A stretch of 64,000 nucleotides of DNA. It comes from Alloacidobacterium sp963823845. Lineage in GTDB: Bacteria; Acidobacteriota; Terriglobia; Terriglobales; Acidobacteriaceae. The notes under the pieces were generated by a model. That model searched no databases. It was given only the letters and a program-made list of their open reading frames with translations, and was not told the DNA's origin. The stretch is taken from positions 952,505-1,016,504 of the forward strand of contig CAWGND010000014.1 in the NCBI GenBank assembly GCA_963823845.1, read 5' to 3'. Shown one piece after another: positions 1 through 10,120 of this stretch. Each line of letters opens with the position of its first letter. Position 1 is the first letter of the stretch. A program made the translations under genes and the position numbers.

Positions 1-234
1 GGTTATCGCTATGCGCATTTTGAAGCAGGCGCTATTGGCCACCGCTTGTATCTCGCCGCTGAGGCACTTGGACTGGGTGCGACCGGCATCGGCGCCTTCT
101 ATGATGATGAGGTGCAGCGTCATCTCAACCTGGTATCCACTCAGGGACAGGTCGTATACCATTTTGCGATCGGCTATCCGGTCCTCGATCCGCGCGTCTC
201 AGCATCAAATGAACTCAAGGAAATCACACGGTAG
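1..234 (+). CDS. SagB-type nitroreductase, C-terminal part
   Basis: The frame is open from the first base and ends at the TAG at 232-234, so only about 77 C-terminal residues lie in the window. The stretch GAIGHRLYLAAEALGLGATG followed by an acidic FYDDEVQ segment and a VVYHFAIGYPV end is typical of the FMN-binding nitroreductase fold, in the SagB/thiazole-oxidase-like branch. Proteins of this branch are flavin-dependent dehydrogenases, but the substrate cannot be told from this fragment. The start lies upstream of the window, so intactness cannot be judged. Confidence 0.7.
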   Translation, partial: GYRYAHFEAGAIGHRLYLAAEALGLGATGIGAFYDDEVQRHLNLVSTQGQVVYHFAIGYPVLDPRVSASNELKEITR

Positions 235-253
235 GCATACTAAGGCGCACATT

Positions 254-713
254 TTATCCTGGGAGCGACCGCGCGACCACTAGTGTGATATCCGTCCTGC
301 TGTTCGTAACTCCTGCTGAATTGCTGGACCGCTGTCTGGAGAAGGGGTCCGGCGGGAAGCTGAGAATGGCTGGCCCGTGTGTCCAGCAAACGGGACTCAC
401 CAAATTCCTCCCCCTCGGGGTTCGCGGCTTCGGTGATGCCATCGGTGTAGAGCACCGGCGTGTCGCCGGGAGCAAGCTGCACTTCAGCAATTCCGCATTG
501 CCAGGCGTTAAACCCAGCGAGGAATCCTCCAAAGACAAGGGCCAGGCAGCCACGCATTGGGATCGTCGATTCGAAGGAACAACCCTGCCAACCCCACCGC
601 CAGGTATAACAGCGGATAAAAGGAGAGGAACTTGACCGCAAAACGTTGGCGGGAGTCAGGTTTCTAAACACGGGAGGCTGCGGCGCTGGACCCAAGGTAA
701 CTGGCAGGTTCAT
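254..713 (-). pseudogene. Remnant of a SpoIIE/PP2C-type serine phosphatase
   Basis: Pieces of one phosphatase gene are scattered over different frames. A start with residues MNLPVTLGPAPQPPVFR (from 713) is followed in another frame by a hydrophobic segment (FLSFYPLLYLAVGLAGLFL, about 560-620). A third frame holds LAPGDTPVLYTDGITEA, the characteristic C-terminal motif of SpoIIE-type PP2C phosphatases, near 400-490. The usual ending (DITLVVAR) is out of frame again, at about 260-290. Most of the catalytic domain is missing between the membrane segment and the C-terminal motif. At least three frame changes plus an internal deletion make this a dead gene. Confidence 0.7.
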
Positions 714-828
714 CGGTTCCCTACCGGCGCGCTCTGGCGACAGAAACGCCGGGCTAGAAAGGCAGAATCTCATAATAACCCTGTATTGATATCTGAGCGT
801 CTTTAGCTCAAGAATGTCGCCTTAAGGA

Positions 829-858
829 TTGACAACGGCCATTCGGAGCGCCTATTGT
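829..858 (+). promoter_or_regulatory. Sigma-70-like promoter of groESL
   Basis: TTGACA at 829-834 matches the -35 consensus. TATTGT at 853-858 is a partial -10, 18 bp downstream. The CIRCE operator begins at the last base of the -10 box, which is where the repressor should block transcription. Confidence 0.6.
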
Positions 859-884
859 TAGCAGTCGAAGGCCGAGAGTGCTAA
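858..884 (+). promoter_or_regulatory. CIRCE operator (HrcA-binding site)
   Basis: The arms TTAGCAGTC (858-866) and GAGTGCTAA (876-884) are separated by exactly 9 bases. The consensus is TTAGCACTC-N9-GAGTGCTAA, so one base of 18 differs. CIRCE is the operator of the heat-shock repressor HrcA, and its position 100 bp before groES fits classical control of groESL. hrcA itself is not in the window. Confidence 0.92.
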
Positions 885-983
885 CAAGCACTGATTTGTC
901 AGCCATTCCTGCCCTGCGATTCACATTCAGGATTTCGTAGTCAGTAGCGCTGGGAAAACCTCGTGTCAAGGAGAAGTAACGCA

Positions 984-1304
984 ATGACAACCGCAACTGC
1001 ATCCTCAGCGACCAGCTTCACTCCGCTCCATGACCGCATCTTGGTGCGGCGTGTGGACGAGACCGAATCGATTCGTGGTGGCATCATCATTCCCGACTCT
1101 GCCAAAGAAAAGCCGCAGGAAGGTGAGGCTGTTTCCGTGGGTAAGGGCAAGTCGAATGATGAAGGCAAGGTCTTCCCGCTCGACGTAAAGCCTGGAGACC
1201 ACATTCTGTTCGGCAAGTACTCGGGCACCGAAATCAAGATCGATGGCGAGGAATTCCTGATGATGCGCGAGGAAGAAGTGCTCGGTATTCTCAAGAAGAA
1301 GTAG
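984..1304 (+). CDS. groES: Co-chaperonin GroES
   Basis: This 106-residue protein is the 10-kDa lid of the GroEL folding chamber and acts in the cytoplasm. The family start is clear (FTPLHDRILVRRVDE), as are the mobile-loop region around RGGIIIPDSAKEKPQEGEAVSVG and the end EVLGILKKK. I chose ATG 984 because AAGGAGA at 968-974 is well spaced before it; a GTG at 963 would lie upstream of that site. It is the first gene of a CIRCE-controlled unit with groEL 141 bp downstream. It looks intact. Confidence 0.95.
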   Translation: MTTATASSATSFTPLHDRILVRRVDETESIRGGIIIPDSAKEKPQEGEAVSVGKGKSNDEGKVFPLDVKPGDHILFGKYSGTEIKIDGEEFLMMREEEVLGILKKK

Positions 1305-1445
1305 GCGCGCGGCGGACCCACTGGCTGCGAAGTTTTGCTGGGCCAATACCAGCTTGTGCTAGCTGGCTCATGAAGCACCCAGAGTTACAGCACACCAAGC
1401 AATGATCTGGGTGGCAAGTCTCTGCTCTTTTTAAGGAGAATTGAA

Positions 1446-3114
<1,669 letters not shown>

Positions 3115-3141
3115 GAGCATCCAGCCACTGCGAGCAAGAGC

Positions 3142-3156
3142 AAAGGCCATCCTGGT
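3142..3156 (+). terminator. Left half of a split hairpin behind groEL
   Basis: AAAGGCCATCC at 3142-3152 is exactly complementary to GGATGGCCTTT at 4672-4682 on the far side of the inserted element, and each is next to a TGGT copy (3153-3156 and 4668-4671). With the element removed, the sequence is an 11-bp perfect stem with a 4-base TGGT loop, 28 bp after the groEL stop. It ends in TTT and then a CGCCTTT stretch, so it resembles the groESL terminator; the T-run is weak. Confidence 0.75.
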
Positions 3157-3202
3157 GAGACTGTTACGAAACTCTTTTGGGTAGGGCCAAATAGATGAGA
3201 AG

Positions 3203-3229
3203 ATGCCCTTGCGGAAGCGAGGGCATTTT
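3203..3229 (+). terminator. Hairpin with T-run inside the IS left end
   Basis: The arms ATGCCCTTGC (3203-3212) and GCGAGGGCAT (3217-3226) pair over 10 bp with one G-T wobble around a GGAA loop, followed by TTTT. It lies 3 bases before the transposase start. It could stop read-through from groESL into the transposase, a common self-limiting device of insertion sequences, and would also terminate groESL in place of the split hairpin. Confidence 0.65.
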
Positions 3230-3231
3230 CG

Positions 3232-4563
3232 TTGGGTTATATCCAAGGCGAAGGGCGGAGGCAGGGGACGCTTTTTCCAGTGGTGTTGGACGATCTGATT
3301 TCGGCCGATCATGTGTGCCGAGTGATCGACGCTTTCGTAGGTGGACTGTCGATAGCAGAACTGGGCTTTGAGCGTGCGGAATCGGCGGAGACGGGTCGGC
3401 CTGGCTACGATCCGCGCGATCTGCTGAAGCTTTATCTCTATGGATATCTGAACCAGCTACGTTCTTCGCGTCGTCTGGAGGCTGAGTGCCGTCGCAACGT
3501 GGAGCTGATGTGGCTGCTAGGGCGACTCTATCCAGACCATAAGTCGATCGCTGAATTTCGGAGGATGCACCGCGATGCGATCGCTGCTGTGGGAGCGGCG
3601 CTGGTGCGGTTCGCGCGCTCCTGCGGTCTGATCCGTGGTGAATGGATCGCTGTAGACGGCACCAAGTTCCGCGCGGTGGCTAGCGCTGAGAGTGTGCGGG
3701 AGCGCCAGGCACTTGAGAAGTATCTGGAGAGCATGGAGAAGGCCGACGAGGAGCAACAGACCAGCATCGACCCGTCCGCGGTGCAGGCTGCGCTGGAGAA
3801 ATTACGTCAACATCCGGAACCGGAAGCACACTTTATGCCGGTGGCGGGCACGAAGGCTCCCGCCTACAACGTGCAGACCGCAGTGGATGCGGAGCATGGG
3901 CTGATCGTGGCTCATGCGATCACTCTGAACGCCGGCGACGGCGACTGCCTGGAGCCCATGGCCGAAGCCGCGCGTAAGGCCTTGGACTCTACTGAGCCCA
4001 TGAACATCCTGGCCGACAAGGGCTATTCCAATGGCGAGCAGGCCAGCCGCTGCGAAGAAGCTGGCATGGTCCCGCATGTCCCGTCACGTCGCGGGATCAA
4101 TAATAAGGGCGACGGTTCGATGCTGGACCGCAGCGCCTTCCTCTATCAGCCCGAGACCGACAGCTTCCTCTGTCCCGAAGGCAAAACGCTACGGAGGCTG
4201 GCGCTGTCCCGCAAGGACCGGGCAGTCTATTACCAGGCAGAGGCGAGCGACTGCGCAAACTGCGCTCAGAAGAATCGCTGCACCCAGGCTCCGAAGCGAT
4301 TACTAACCCGCCATCTCTATGACGATGTCCTGAACCGCATGCAGCAGCGTGCCACGCCCGACAAGATGCGGCTACGAAGATGCACGGTGGAGCACCCCTT
4401 CGCCACGCTCAAATACCAGATCTTCGGTCACCCTCGTTTCCTGTTGCGAGGACTGCATGGTTCAAAAACTGAAATCAGCCTCGCGGTTATGGCTTACAAC
4501 CTCAAACGCATGGTCAACCTGCTCGGCGGATCGACTCTCATCCAGCGCCTCGTTACCCCATAG
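3232..4563 (+). CDS. IS1182-family transposase (DDE)
   Basis: The 443-residue transposase begins MGYIQGEGRRQGTLFP, has an N-terminal DUF772-type region (about 20-110), and a DDE nuclease core with the acidic residues in WIAVDGTKF, ILADKGYSNG and CTVEHPFATLKY. A cysteine cluster (CANCAQKNRC) in the last third is common in this family. The start is TTG at 3232, directly after a hairpin. Length and motifs are those of an active enzyme. Confidence 0.92.
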   Translation: MGYIQGEGRRQGTLFPVVLDDLISADHVCRVIDAFVGGLSIAELGFERAESAETGRPGYDPRDLLKLYLYGYLNQLRSSRRLEAECRRNVELMWLLGRLYPDHKSIAEFRRMHRDAIAAVGAALVRFARSCGLIRGEWIAVDGTKFRAVASAESVRERQALEKYLESMEKADEEQQTSIDPSAVQAALEKLRQHPEPEAHFMPVAGTKAPAYNVQTAVDAEHGLIVAHAITLNAGDGDCLEPMAEAARKALDSTEPMNILADKGYSNGEQASRCEEAGMVPHVPSRRGINNKGDGSMLDRSAFLYQPETDSFLCPEGKTLRRLALSRKDRAVYYQAEASDCANCAQKNRCTQAPKRLLTRHLYDDVLNRMQQRATPDKMRLRRCTVEHPFATLKYQIFGHPRFLLRGLHGSKTEISLAVMAYNLKRMVNLLGGSTLIQRLVTP

Positions 4564-4782
4564 ACTTCCAAACAGCCAGCATCATCCCAGAAACCAAAGG
4601 CGCCCCTTCTTAGGAGCGCCTCCGTCGTGCTTAATGCTTTACCAGCCTTCAGTTTCGTAACAGTCTCTGGTGGATGGCCTTTCGCCTTTGCGCATGCGAG
4701 TGTGGTTGGAGCCCTGCGCATATGAGAACATGCGAATCGATGACGGAGATGTCGAAATCCTTCGCTGTAGAATAAAAGGCCA

Positions 4783-5088
4783 ATGAGCAGCGATAGTTAC
4801 ATCATCGTTTTCTTGATCAGTCGCATGCCAGCAGATGGTGTTATGGTGAACCTCCTCGTTTATGGGACGGAAAGTGGAGAGGCAAGACAGATTCCGATTC
4901 CTACCAGTGTTCCGATCCGATGGAAGAAGTTCAAAGAAGACATAACAAGCTCTTGCAGCAGCATATCTCCCGCTGAGTTTTATAGGATCGAGCGCGAGTT
5001 GACAGGACACGGTACCGCATCTAGTCGCTTCAATTGTGCCCTCTCGGAGATCACGCGTGCGGTGATTAAAGCTACTCCTCCTGCCTAA
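4783..5088 (+). CDS. Hypothetical protein, 101 aa
   Basis: ATG 4783 opens a 101-codon frame with no recognised domain. It starts MSSDSYIIVFLISRMPADG and contains WKKFKEDITSSCSS and FYRIERELTG, a plausible soluble protein. No clear ribosome-binding site precedes it, and codon choice is only moderately gene-like. It lies between the IS element and the SRAP remnant. It may be an orphan gene or chance. Confidence 0.3.
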   Translation: MSSDSYIIVFLISRMPADGVMVNLLVYGTESGEARQIPIPTSVPIRWKKFKEDITSSCSSISPAEFYRIERELTGHGTASSRFNCALSEITRAVIKATPPA

Positions 5089-5122
5089 GCTGGGAAAATC
5101 GGGATATTACAAGAGGTGAGTT

Positions 5123-5843
5123 ATCTGCGGACGCTACTATCGCCGATCTGACAAACAGCGCATCGCAGACGCCATGCATGCGGGCATCCGTGTACCATTC
5201 GAGATCGAGCCCAGCTACAACATTGCCCCGATGACGTACCAGCCAGTCGTGCGCCTCGATCGCGACAATGACGAGCGCGAGTGGTGCCGATGCGTTGGGG
5301 ATTGGTGCCCTTCTGGGCGCGAGATGCAAACGTCAGCTATTCGACTATTAACGCCAAAGCTGAAACGCTGACAATGAGTGAAACCTACCGCGATGCAATT
5401 AAGGGTCGCCGGTGCCTGGTACCGGCTGACGGCTTCTTCGAATGGAAGAAGCTGGATGCGAAGAACAAACAGCCTTTCGCTTTTGCCCTGAAGGACGGTA
5501 GCATGATCGCCTTTGCGGGCATCTGGGAGCGATGGCGCGACGAAGCAACGAGTCAGGTTCTCGAAACCTACAGCATCATCACCACTGAGCCAAACGAACT
5601 GATGGCCCCGATTCACTCCCGAATGCCGGCGATCCTGGCGCCGCGCGACTATGAGCGATGGCTCGCGCCGGCGGACCCTGAGCGTCTGCCGATGGACCTT
5701 CTGCGACCGTTCGATTCCGAGCAGTTGAGGCCTGGAAGGTCAGCGCAGAGGTTGGAAACGTGAAGAATGATCGCCCGGATTTGATCTATGTTCAGCCTGA
5801 GTCGAAGACACCCCCCGAGAGCCTCCGTCTTTCCCCTAGTTGA
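5123..5843 (+). pseudogene. SRAP (YedK/HMCES-type) DNA-protein crosslink protein, broken
   Basis: SRAP proteins cap abasic sites in single-stranded DNA through the cysteine at position 2. That region is recognisable (CGRYYRRSD from 5126) behind a purine-rich AAGAGGTGAG, but the start codon reads ATC at 5123 instead of ATG. One base is missing at about 5281, where WVPMRWGLVPFWAR resumes in another frame. Another is missing at about 5730, after which AWKVSAEVGNVKNDRPDLI runs on to the TGA at 5841. Internal motifs (NIAPM, CLVPADGFFEWKK, IHSRMPAIL) are intact. Three separate lesions make this a pseudogene. A shorter SRAP fragment lies at 22509. Confidence 0.85.
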
Positions 5844-6043
5844 TGAATATAGCCGTAAGGCCTGTTCCTAGACTGCTCCGGAGGTGTTCGCCTTTTGAAG
5901 CTCGACTCATCGTGTTAGCGAAGGCCTTGTCGCACTTCCTCAACCAGAATTGCTCACCGAGGTTGCAGCTTAGCACGAAGATAATGGTCGGGTGCGGCGC
6001 CGTCTGTAGCGCCCACGACGCATGGATCGAGTCCGCTGCTAGA

Positions 6044-6904
6044 ATGCAGCCCATGGCGGCCAATGATGTAAGAGACGCAACGGCAGAGTCCAGCCCGCCA
6101 TGCTTGCCCGAAGCAACCAAGCCCGATCTATTGACCATCGCTGCGATCGCCATTGTTGCCACGGTAATCGCGGACTTTATCCACGAGGGGCTTGGTCACG
6201 GAGGCATGTGTGTAGCCACGGGTGGGCGGCCGCTGGTGCTCTCAACGGTGCACTTCGAATGCAGCGCGGACACGCGTCTGGTGGCGGCGGGCGGGACGCT
6301 CGCCAATCTGATCTTCGGAGTGCTGTTCTGGGTCGCCGCGCGTGCCGTCAAACGGTCGGCATCTTGGCGCTATTTCTTCTGGCTGTTGATGACTTTCAAT
6401 CTGTTTCACGTAGGCGGATATTTTCTGTTCTCCGGCATCGGCAACATTGGTGACTGGGCGGCGGTGGTTGCAGGATGGCAGCCAGCCTGGGCGTGGCGCG
6501 TGGGTCTGGCTGCGCTGGGGATCGTTACCTATTTCTTTGTGTTTGTGCCTCTGTCATTGCGCGAACTGCGTCCGTTCTTAGGGAAGGATGCGAAGATCCG
6601 TGTGCGGCGCGCGCGCCAACTCACGGTCACGCCTTATCTCACTGCCGGGATACTCGCCTGCGTTGCGGGAGCGCTGAATCCGGTTGGGCCGCTGTTGATT
6701 CTGCTTTCAGCTGCAGCAGCGTCATTTGGTGGCAACTCAGGGCTGGCGTGGATGTGGACCCTGCTCTATGGCCCGCGCATCCCCAGCAGCGAATTCCGGA
6801 TGATCGAAATCCAACGCAACCGGAGATGGATTATCGCCGCCGTGGTCCTGGCAATAGGGTTCATCGCCGGACTGGGACCCGGCGTAGTGCTTCATTCGCT
6901 CTAG
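6044..6904 (+). CDS. Integral membrane protein with an M50-like HEGLGHG segment
   Basis: The protein is about 286 residues, with a soluble N-terminus of about 25 residues and then six to eight hydrophobic segments. The first contains ADFIHEGLGHG, which resembles the zinc site of membrane metalloproteases (M50, site-2 protease type), but Glu and the second His are three residues apart (HExxxH) rather than two. I see no second ligand motif of the NPDG type. It may be a non-peptidase relative. ATG 6044 or 6053 is likeliest; the frame is open further up to 5840, but that part overlaps the SRAP remnant. No ribosome-binding site stands out. Confidence 0.6.
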   Translation: MQPMAANDVRDATAESSPPCLPEATKPDLLTIAAIAIVATVIADFIHEGLGHGGMCVATGGRPLVLSTVHFECSADTRLVAAGGTLANLIFGVLFWVAARAVKRSASWRYFFWLLMTFNLFHVGGYFLFSGIGNIGDWAAVVAGWQPAWAWRVGLAALGIVTYFFVFVPLSLRELRPFLGKDAKIRVRRARQLTVTPYLTAGILACVAGALNPVGPLLILLSAAAASFGGNSGLAWMWTLLYGPRIPSSEFRMIEIQRNRRWIIAAVVLAIGFIAGLGPGVVLHSL

Positions 6905-6920
6905 CCAGTTCAATCATTCA

Positions 6921-7229
6921 ATGAACTACCGCTCCCTCGTGGCATTTGGAACTGGGCGGAAGCTCACGGATTCAGAAAAGAAGGTCAAGTCCTTGCGCGT
7001 CACTTCCGAACATCTCATTGTCGGCCGTGGAAGATGTCCAGTCTCTTCGAGGGAATCCGCCCGGCTTGAACGAGCGCACAGTGAATGGGTAGATCCTCAA
7101 GAGACTCGACAAGACATCGATTTAGTTGTTCACTCTGTCGACGTATATCTATCTAGGATATTCATGGCTGTTCTGCGTGATAGGTCCGTCAGCCTGATAT
7201 CAAATGAGAGTCCGGTTCACCCGACCTAA
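6921..7229 (+). pseudogene. Remnant of a PPOX-type flavin-binding protein
   Basis: Residues MNYRSLVAFGTGRKLTDSE followed by KVKSLRVTSEHLIVGRGR match the middle of small flavin-nucleotide-binding proteins of the pyridoxamine-phosphate-oxidase superfamily. The N-terminal half is missing, and after about 55 residues the match fades into unrelated sequence. It is a fragment without its start and most of its end. Confidence 0.5.
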
Positions 7230-7356
7230 AAAGGTAGTAGTCTGAAGACTGATCGCTAGAATTCGATCTGGTCTACTTGCTTGTTCTGGTTGTCCGTTAC
7301 ACGCAAATTCTCCACATTGCGTTCGGCGGTACATCAACTGATAGGGAACAAGTTCA

Positions 7357-7557
7357 ATGGAACAAGGAATTGTAAAATGGTTTAACGATGCAAAAGGATT
7401 CGGCTTTCTTAGCCGTCAGAACGGTGAAGATGTGTTTGTCCATCACACCGCAATTAAGAGTACCGGCTTCCGAACACTGCAGGAAGGTCAGGCTGTTCAG
7501 TTCGATGTTGTGAAAGGTCCCAAGGGCTGGCAAGCAGAGAACGTTCAAATTGCGTAG
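7357..7557 (+). CDS. Cold-shock protein, CspA family
   Basis: The 66-residue single-stranded nucleic-acid-binding protein has both RNP motifs, KGFGFLS (RNP1) and DVFVHH (RNP2), after the usual start GIVKWFNDAKGFGF. It acts as an RNA chaperone in the cytoplasm. ATG 7357 is preceded by GGGAACAAG. The gene has about 130 bp of non-coding leader and its own terminator, so it is probably monocistronic. Cold induction cannot be judged from sequence. Confidence 0.95.
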   Translation: MEQGIVKWFNDAKGFGFLSRQNGEDVFVHHTAIKSTGFRTLQEGQAVQFDVVKGPKGWQAENVQIA

Positions 7558-7571
7558 AAAGTGCAAGGAAA

Positions 7572-7597
7572 GGGCGGTCGTGAGGCCGCCTCTTTTT
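7572..7597 (+). terminator. Rho-independent terminator of the cold-shock gene
   Basis: The stem GGCGGTC (7573-7579) pairs with GGCCGCC (7584-7590) over a GTGA loop with one G-T wobble and is followed by TCTTTTT. It starts 15 bp after the stop codon. Confidence 0.85.
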
Positions 7598-8112
7598 ATT
7601 GCTGAGTATTCACCTAAATTCGCTAATTCCTCTTTCACGACGAGTCATCTTACGGCGCCTCAGCAAGCGCGCTCCGTCGAACCGGGAAGTTTGTCAGAAC
7701 GAGTAACCGCAATCAAGACGGCACTTCAAACGACCGACGCTCGGTCGAAGTGATCAGCGTTGGCATGCTCTTGTTATGTGTCTAGCACCTTGTATGGCCG
7801 GTGACACAATGAACTTACTGAAAACGTGTGCCGGCTCAACCGGTCGATGCAACACTATCTAATCAGCTGATCCACAAATGCTTACCCTGAAGAATCGATC
7901 TGTTTGGCTGATGTGGCCCAAAACCTAGCCAGGTAGGGTTCCGGCTTATCATAACCCTAGCCAGCGCTTTTAGCTTTTGTTTTCATTGAATGTGGGTCTG
8001 AGCTGAGTGTTGCGTCGACCCATTGAGACCACCTGACTTTGCAGGAGGCTGGTGGCGGTCTGCCACGAAAGCTCTGAAAGAGCGCAGGAAGCGGCCAGAC
8101 GCAACAGTCTTC
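7598..8112. other. About 500 bp without a supported gene
   Basis: No frame in this stretch shows a recognisable protein. Short frames here are chance readings. A near-repeat CCTAGCCAGG / CCCTAGCCAGC occurs near 7925-7965, with no clear meaning. Confidence 0.5.
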
Positions 8113-8633
8113 TTAACCGCCCGACCAGGGTCGGGTAAGAGGGCAGATTTCATAGACGACAGATTCATATTTTGGATTTCTGCGTGTTCCTACGATTTCG
8201 CCGTTAAGTTTTTCGGCGATACGCCTGCTGGCGACATTTTCTACTGCTACGGGGTAAAGGAAGCTCTCCTTCGCGAGAGTTTTCGTCGCTCATTCAGCAA
8301 CCGCTTTAATGGCTTCTGTTTTAGCCGTGACCATGAGCTGTTTCCTTGAGCCAGATGCCAAGCTCTGGGGTTGGTTTGATCCGCCTCATCCAGTCCGGCA
8401 ATGCCTAGACATTCCATGGTGTCACTGCGTCTTATAACGAGGGAGAAAACCGATTGATCGTTCGCCTGTAATCTGGCTTCCCGGTGTGCTTTGTACTCGT
8501 TGAGCGATTTGGAGGGCTCCCAGCGCATGAAGCGAGCGATCGCAGGGGTGATGCATTCGAAGACCTCTTCGGCGTCAGCCATTTTGAACGGGCTTAGTTG
8601 CAACCTAGCGGATCGGATCAAAACCTGCATCAT
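8113..8633 (-). pseudogene. GNAT acetyltransferase (RimJ/RimL-like), broken
   Basis: From ATG 8633 (minus) the N-terminal half reads VLIRSARLQLSPFKMADA and ARFMRWEPSKSL, typical of RimJ/RimL-like N-acetyltransferases that use acetyl-CoA. An extra base in a CCCC run at about 8375 shifts the frame. The core continues as ELGIWLKETAHGHG, then a stop; another shift gives EAIKAVAE, a TGA where tryptophan is usual, and ATKTLAKESFLYPVAVENV with NVASRRIAEKLNGE. The last residues (YESVVYEIC) end at the stop at 8113. Several independent lesions show long decay. Confidence 0.75.
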
Positions 8634-8865
8634 GCTCGCTCTTCCCGGCTCTTCCAAACATTCTTGTTTACGGTCGCAGGCAATGCGTCGACAGAATACC
8701 TATCCCCTCCAGCATAGCAATCCGTCCACCTGCAAAATGGGGTTTGAGAAAGTTCCCAGCAAGTTATCGAAATCGGTTTTCGCTAACTTGCCGACGCAAT
8801 GAACGGTGATCCGCGAACTTACTCAAATGAGCAGTGCGAGCAGAAGCGCAAAGCCGACGTTTTAT

Positions 8866-9592
8866 TTATCTATTGGTCCTCTCCCGGCTCACTTCAAACA
8901 AAACTCTTTCGCCGTGCTTATGCGCATACCAGATTTTGTCCGGCGCCATTGCGGGCAAGGCCTCTCCATTGCGCCAGATCAGCGTTGGATGCCCGGGGTC
9001 AAATAGAGCATCATAACGATCCCCCATCCATTTCTGGTTGCGCACGAACAACTTGCCAAGGGCCGCATTTGAGACCACGGCCAAGTTTTCTCCTCCCCAC
9101 GTGCGCAAACCCGCGATTTCGGGAAAGAGAAGTGTGTCGAGAGTATCGTGCCCCATAATACGAACTGTGCCGTTGGCATGCTCTCCTGGAGGATAGGATT
9201 TTGGATCAACGGTTTCAGGCAGGAGCGGTCCAAGATTCGAATTGATTGCCCGAGAGAGCCAATCAAATCCTTCGCGTCCTCCGCCGCTTCGCGTAAGTGC
9301 CATGGCTACGTAGCCAAAAATTCTGGGCCATGCCGGGCCGCGCCAATAACCGCCCCACTTCGGGGTGTCGAAAGCTAAGGTAGGCAACAGCGCGCCGTTA
9401 AACTTAGCTGGGTCGTTGAGCCGTCGCATCATTGCTGCAATGCGCTCGCGGTCCGTTTCGAAATAGAGGAGATAGTAGGCGTCCAGGTTTTCCCCCTGGG
9501 TCCACAGCTTCCCATTCTTTACGTCCAAATCCCAATAACGCTGCGTGGCCGGATCCCAAAGGTGGGGGGCCGAACCCGACGGCGAGCTATTC
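8866..9592 (-). pseudogene. C-terminal fragment of a GH63/trehalase-like glycosidase
   Basis: About 235 residues of a glycoside hydrolase with an (alpha/alpha)6-barrel are readable in one frame: LWDPATQRYWDLDVKNGK, a TQGENLDAYYLLYF helix, KWGGYWRGPAWPRIFGYVA (catalytic-face tryptophans) and the C-terminal strand region to the stop at 8866. This is only the C-terminal part of such enzymes. At about 9592 the coding sequence stops abruptly and a different gene begins on the other strand, so the 5' part was lost by rearrangement. Confidence 0.7.
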
Positions 9593-9730
9593 GGGCAGGT
9601 TGAATTGAAAGCCAACGACACCGTGACCTTTGCCATAGGCTATGGAAAAGACAAAACGAATTCTGGTGACACAACCGGGCTCTTCGCTCAAGTCGTATTG
9701 CTAGCTGGCGCACCGGGCCAGAAGCGGTAA
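9593..9730 (+). pseudogene. 3' end of an unidentified gene
   Basis: The frame reads VELKANDTVTFAIGYGKDK, then DTTGLFAQVVLLAG and a basic end, stopping at 9730. Codon choice is gene-like, and the pattern suggests the last two strands of a beta-sandwich domain of an extracellular protein; I cannot name it. Its 5' end was lost at the same point (about 9592) where the glycosidase on the other strand was cut. Confidence 0.4.
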
Positions 9731-10120
9731 ACGCCTCGTCTGTCACCCGAGGCGGTAAGGCAATCTCAAAAAACAAAACTCCATCCGCCAATTGACGTAA
9801 CATCGCCAATGCACTCATTAGCAGGCTTTTGGACGAATTACCGGCAAACCGGAAACAATCCCAAAGTGCCTTAAAAGTCTCGTTTTCGGTAACTTCAATT
9901 CTCAGTTGACGACAACAGGGCTTACCGCGTTTCCAGATCAGGTGCGAGTGGGAACGCGCTTTGACGATTTGCCTACAATACGTTGGACAAGTAGCACAAT
10001 GTCCGAAGCCTTTACTCCCACATACAAGAAACGATTATCCAGGAGAAGGTGACCCGATTGATTGAAAGTAGTGGCCCCCGGTCTTAATATGCAGCTCAGT
10101 TCCAGGGGAGAGCGGTCACG
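9731..10120. other. Intergenic stretch before terC
   Basis: A hairpin CGCCTCG (9732-9738) / CGAGGCG (9748-9754) directly follows the truncated frame and may be its old terminator, though without a T-run. Nothing else is supported. Confidence 0.4.

Larger units (their letters stand above)
3157..4667 (+). mobile_element. IS1182-family insertion sequence, complete
   Basis: The element is 1511 bp. Its ends are 17-bp perfect inverted repeats, GAGACTGTTACGAAACT at 3157-3173 and its complement at 4651-4667, flanked by a 4-bp direct repeat TGGT (3153-3156, 4668-4671). It holds one uninterrupted transposase gene. Hairpins lie just inside both ends: 3203-3226 before the gene and about 4600-4622 after it. 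All parts needed for mobility appear present. Confidence 0.9.

Noticed and set aside
5215..5616. A minus-strand gene opposite the SRAP remnant
   Set aside because: The plus strand explains the sequence through clear SRAP motifs despite the frameshifts.
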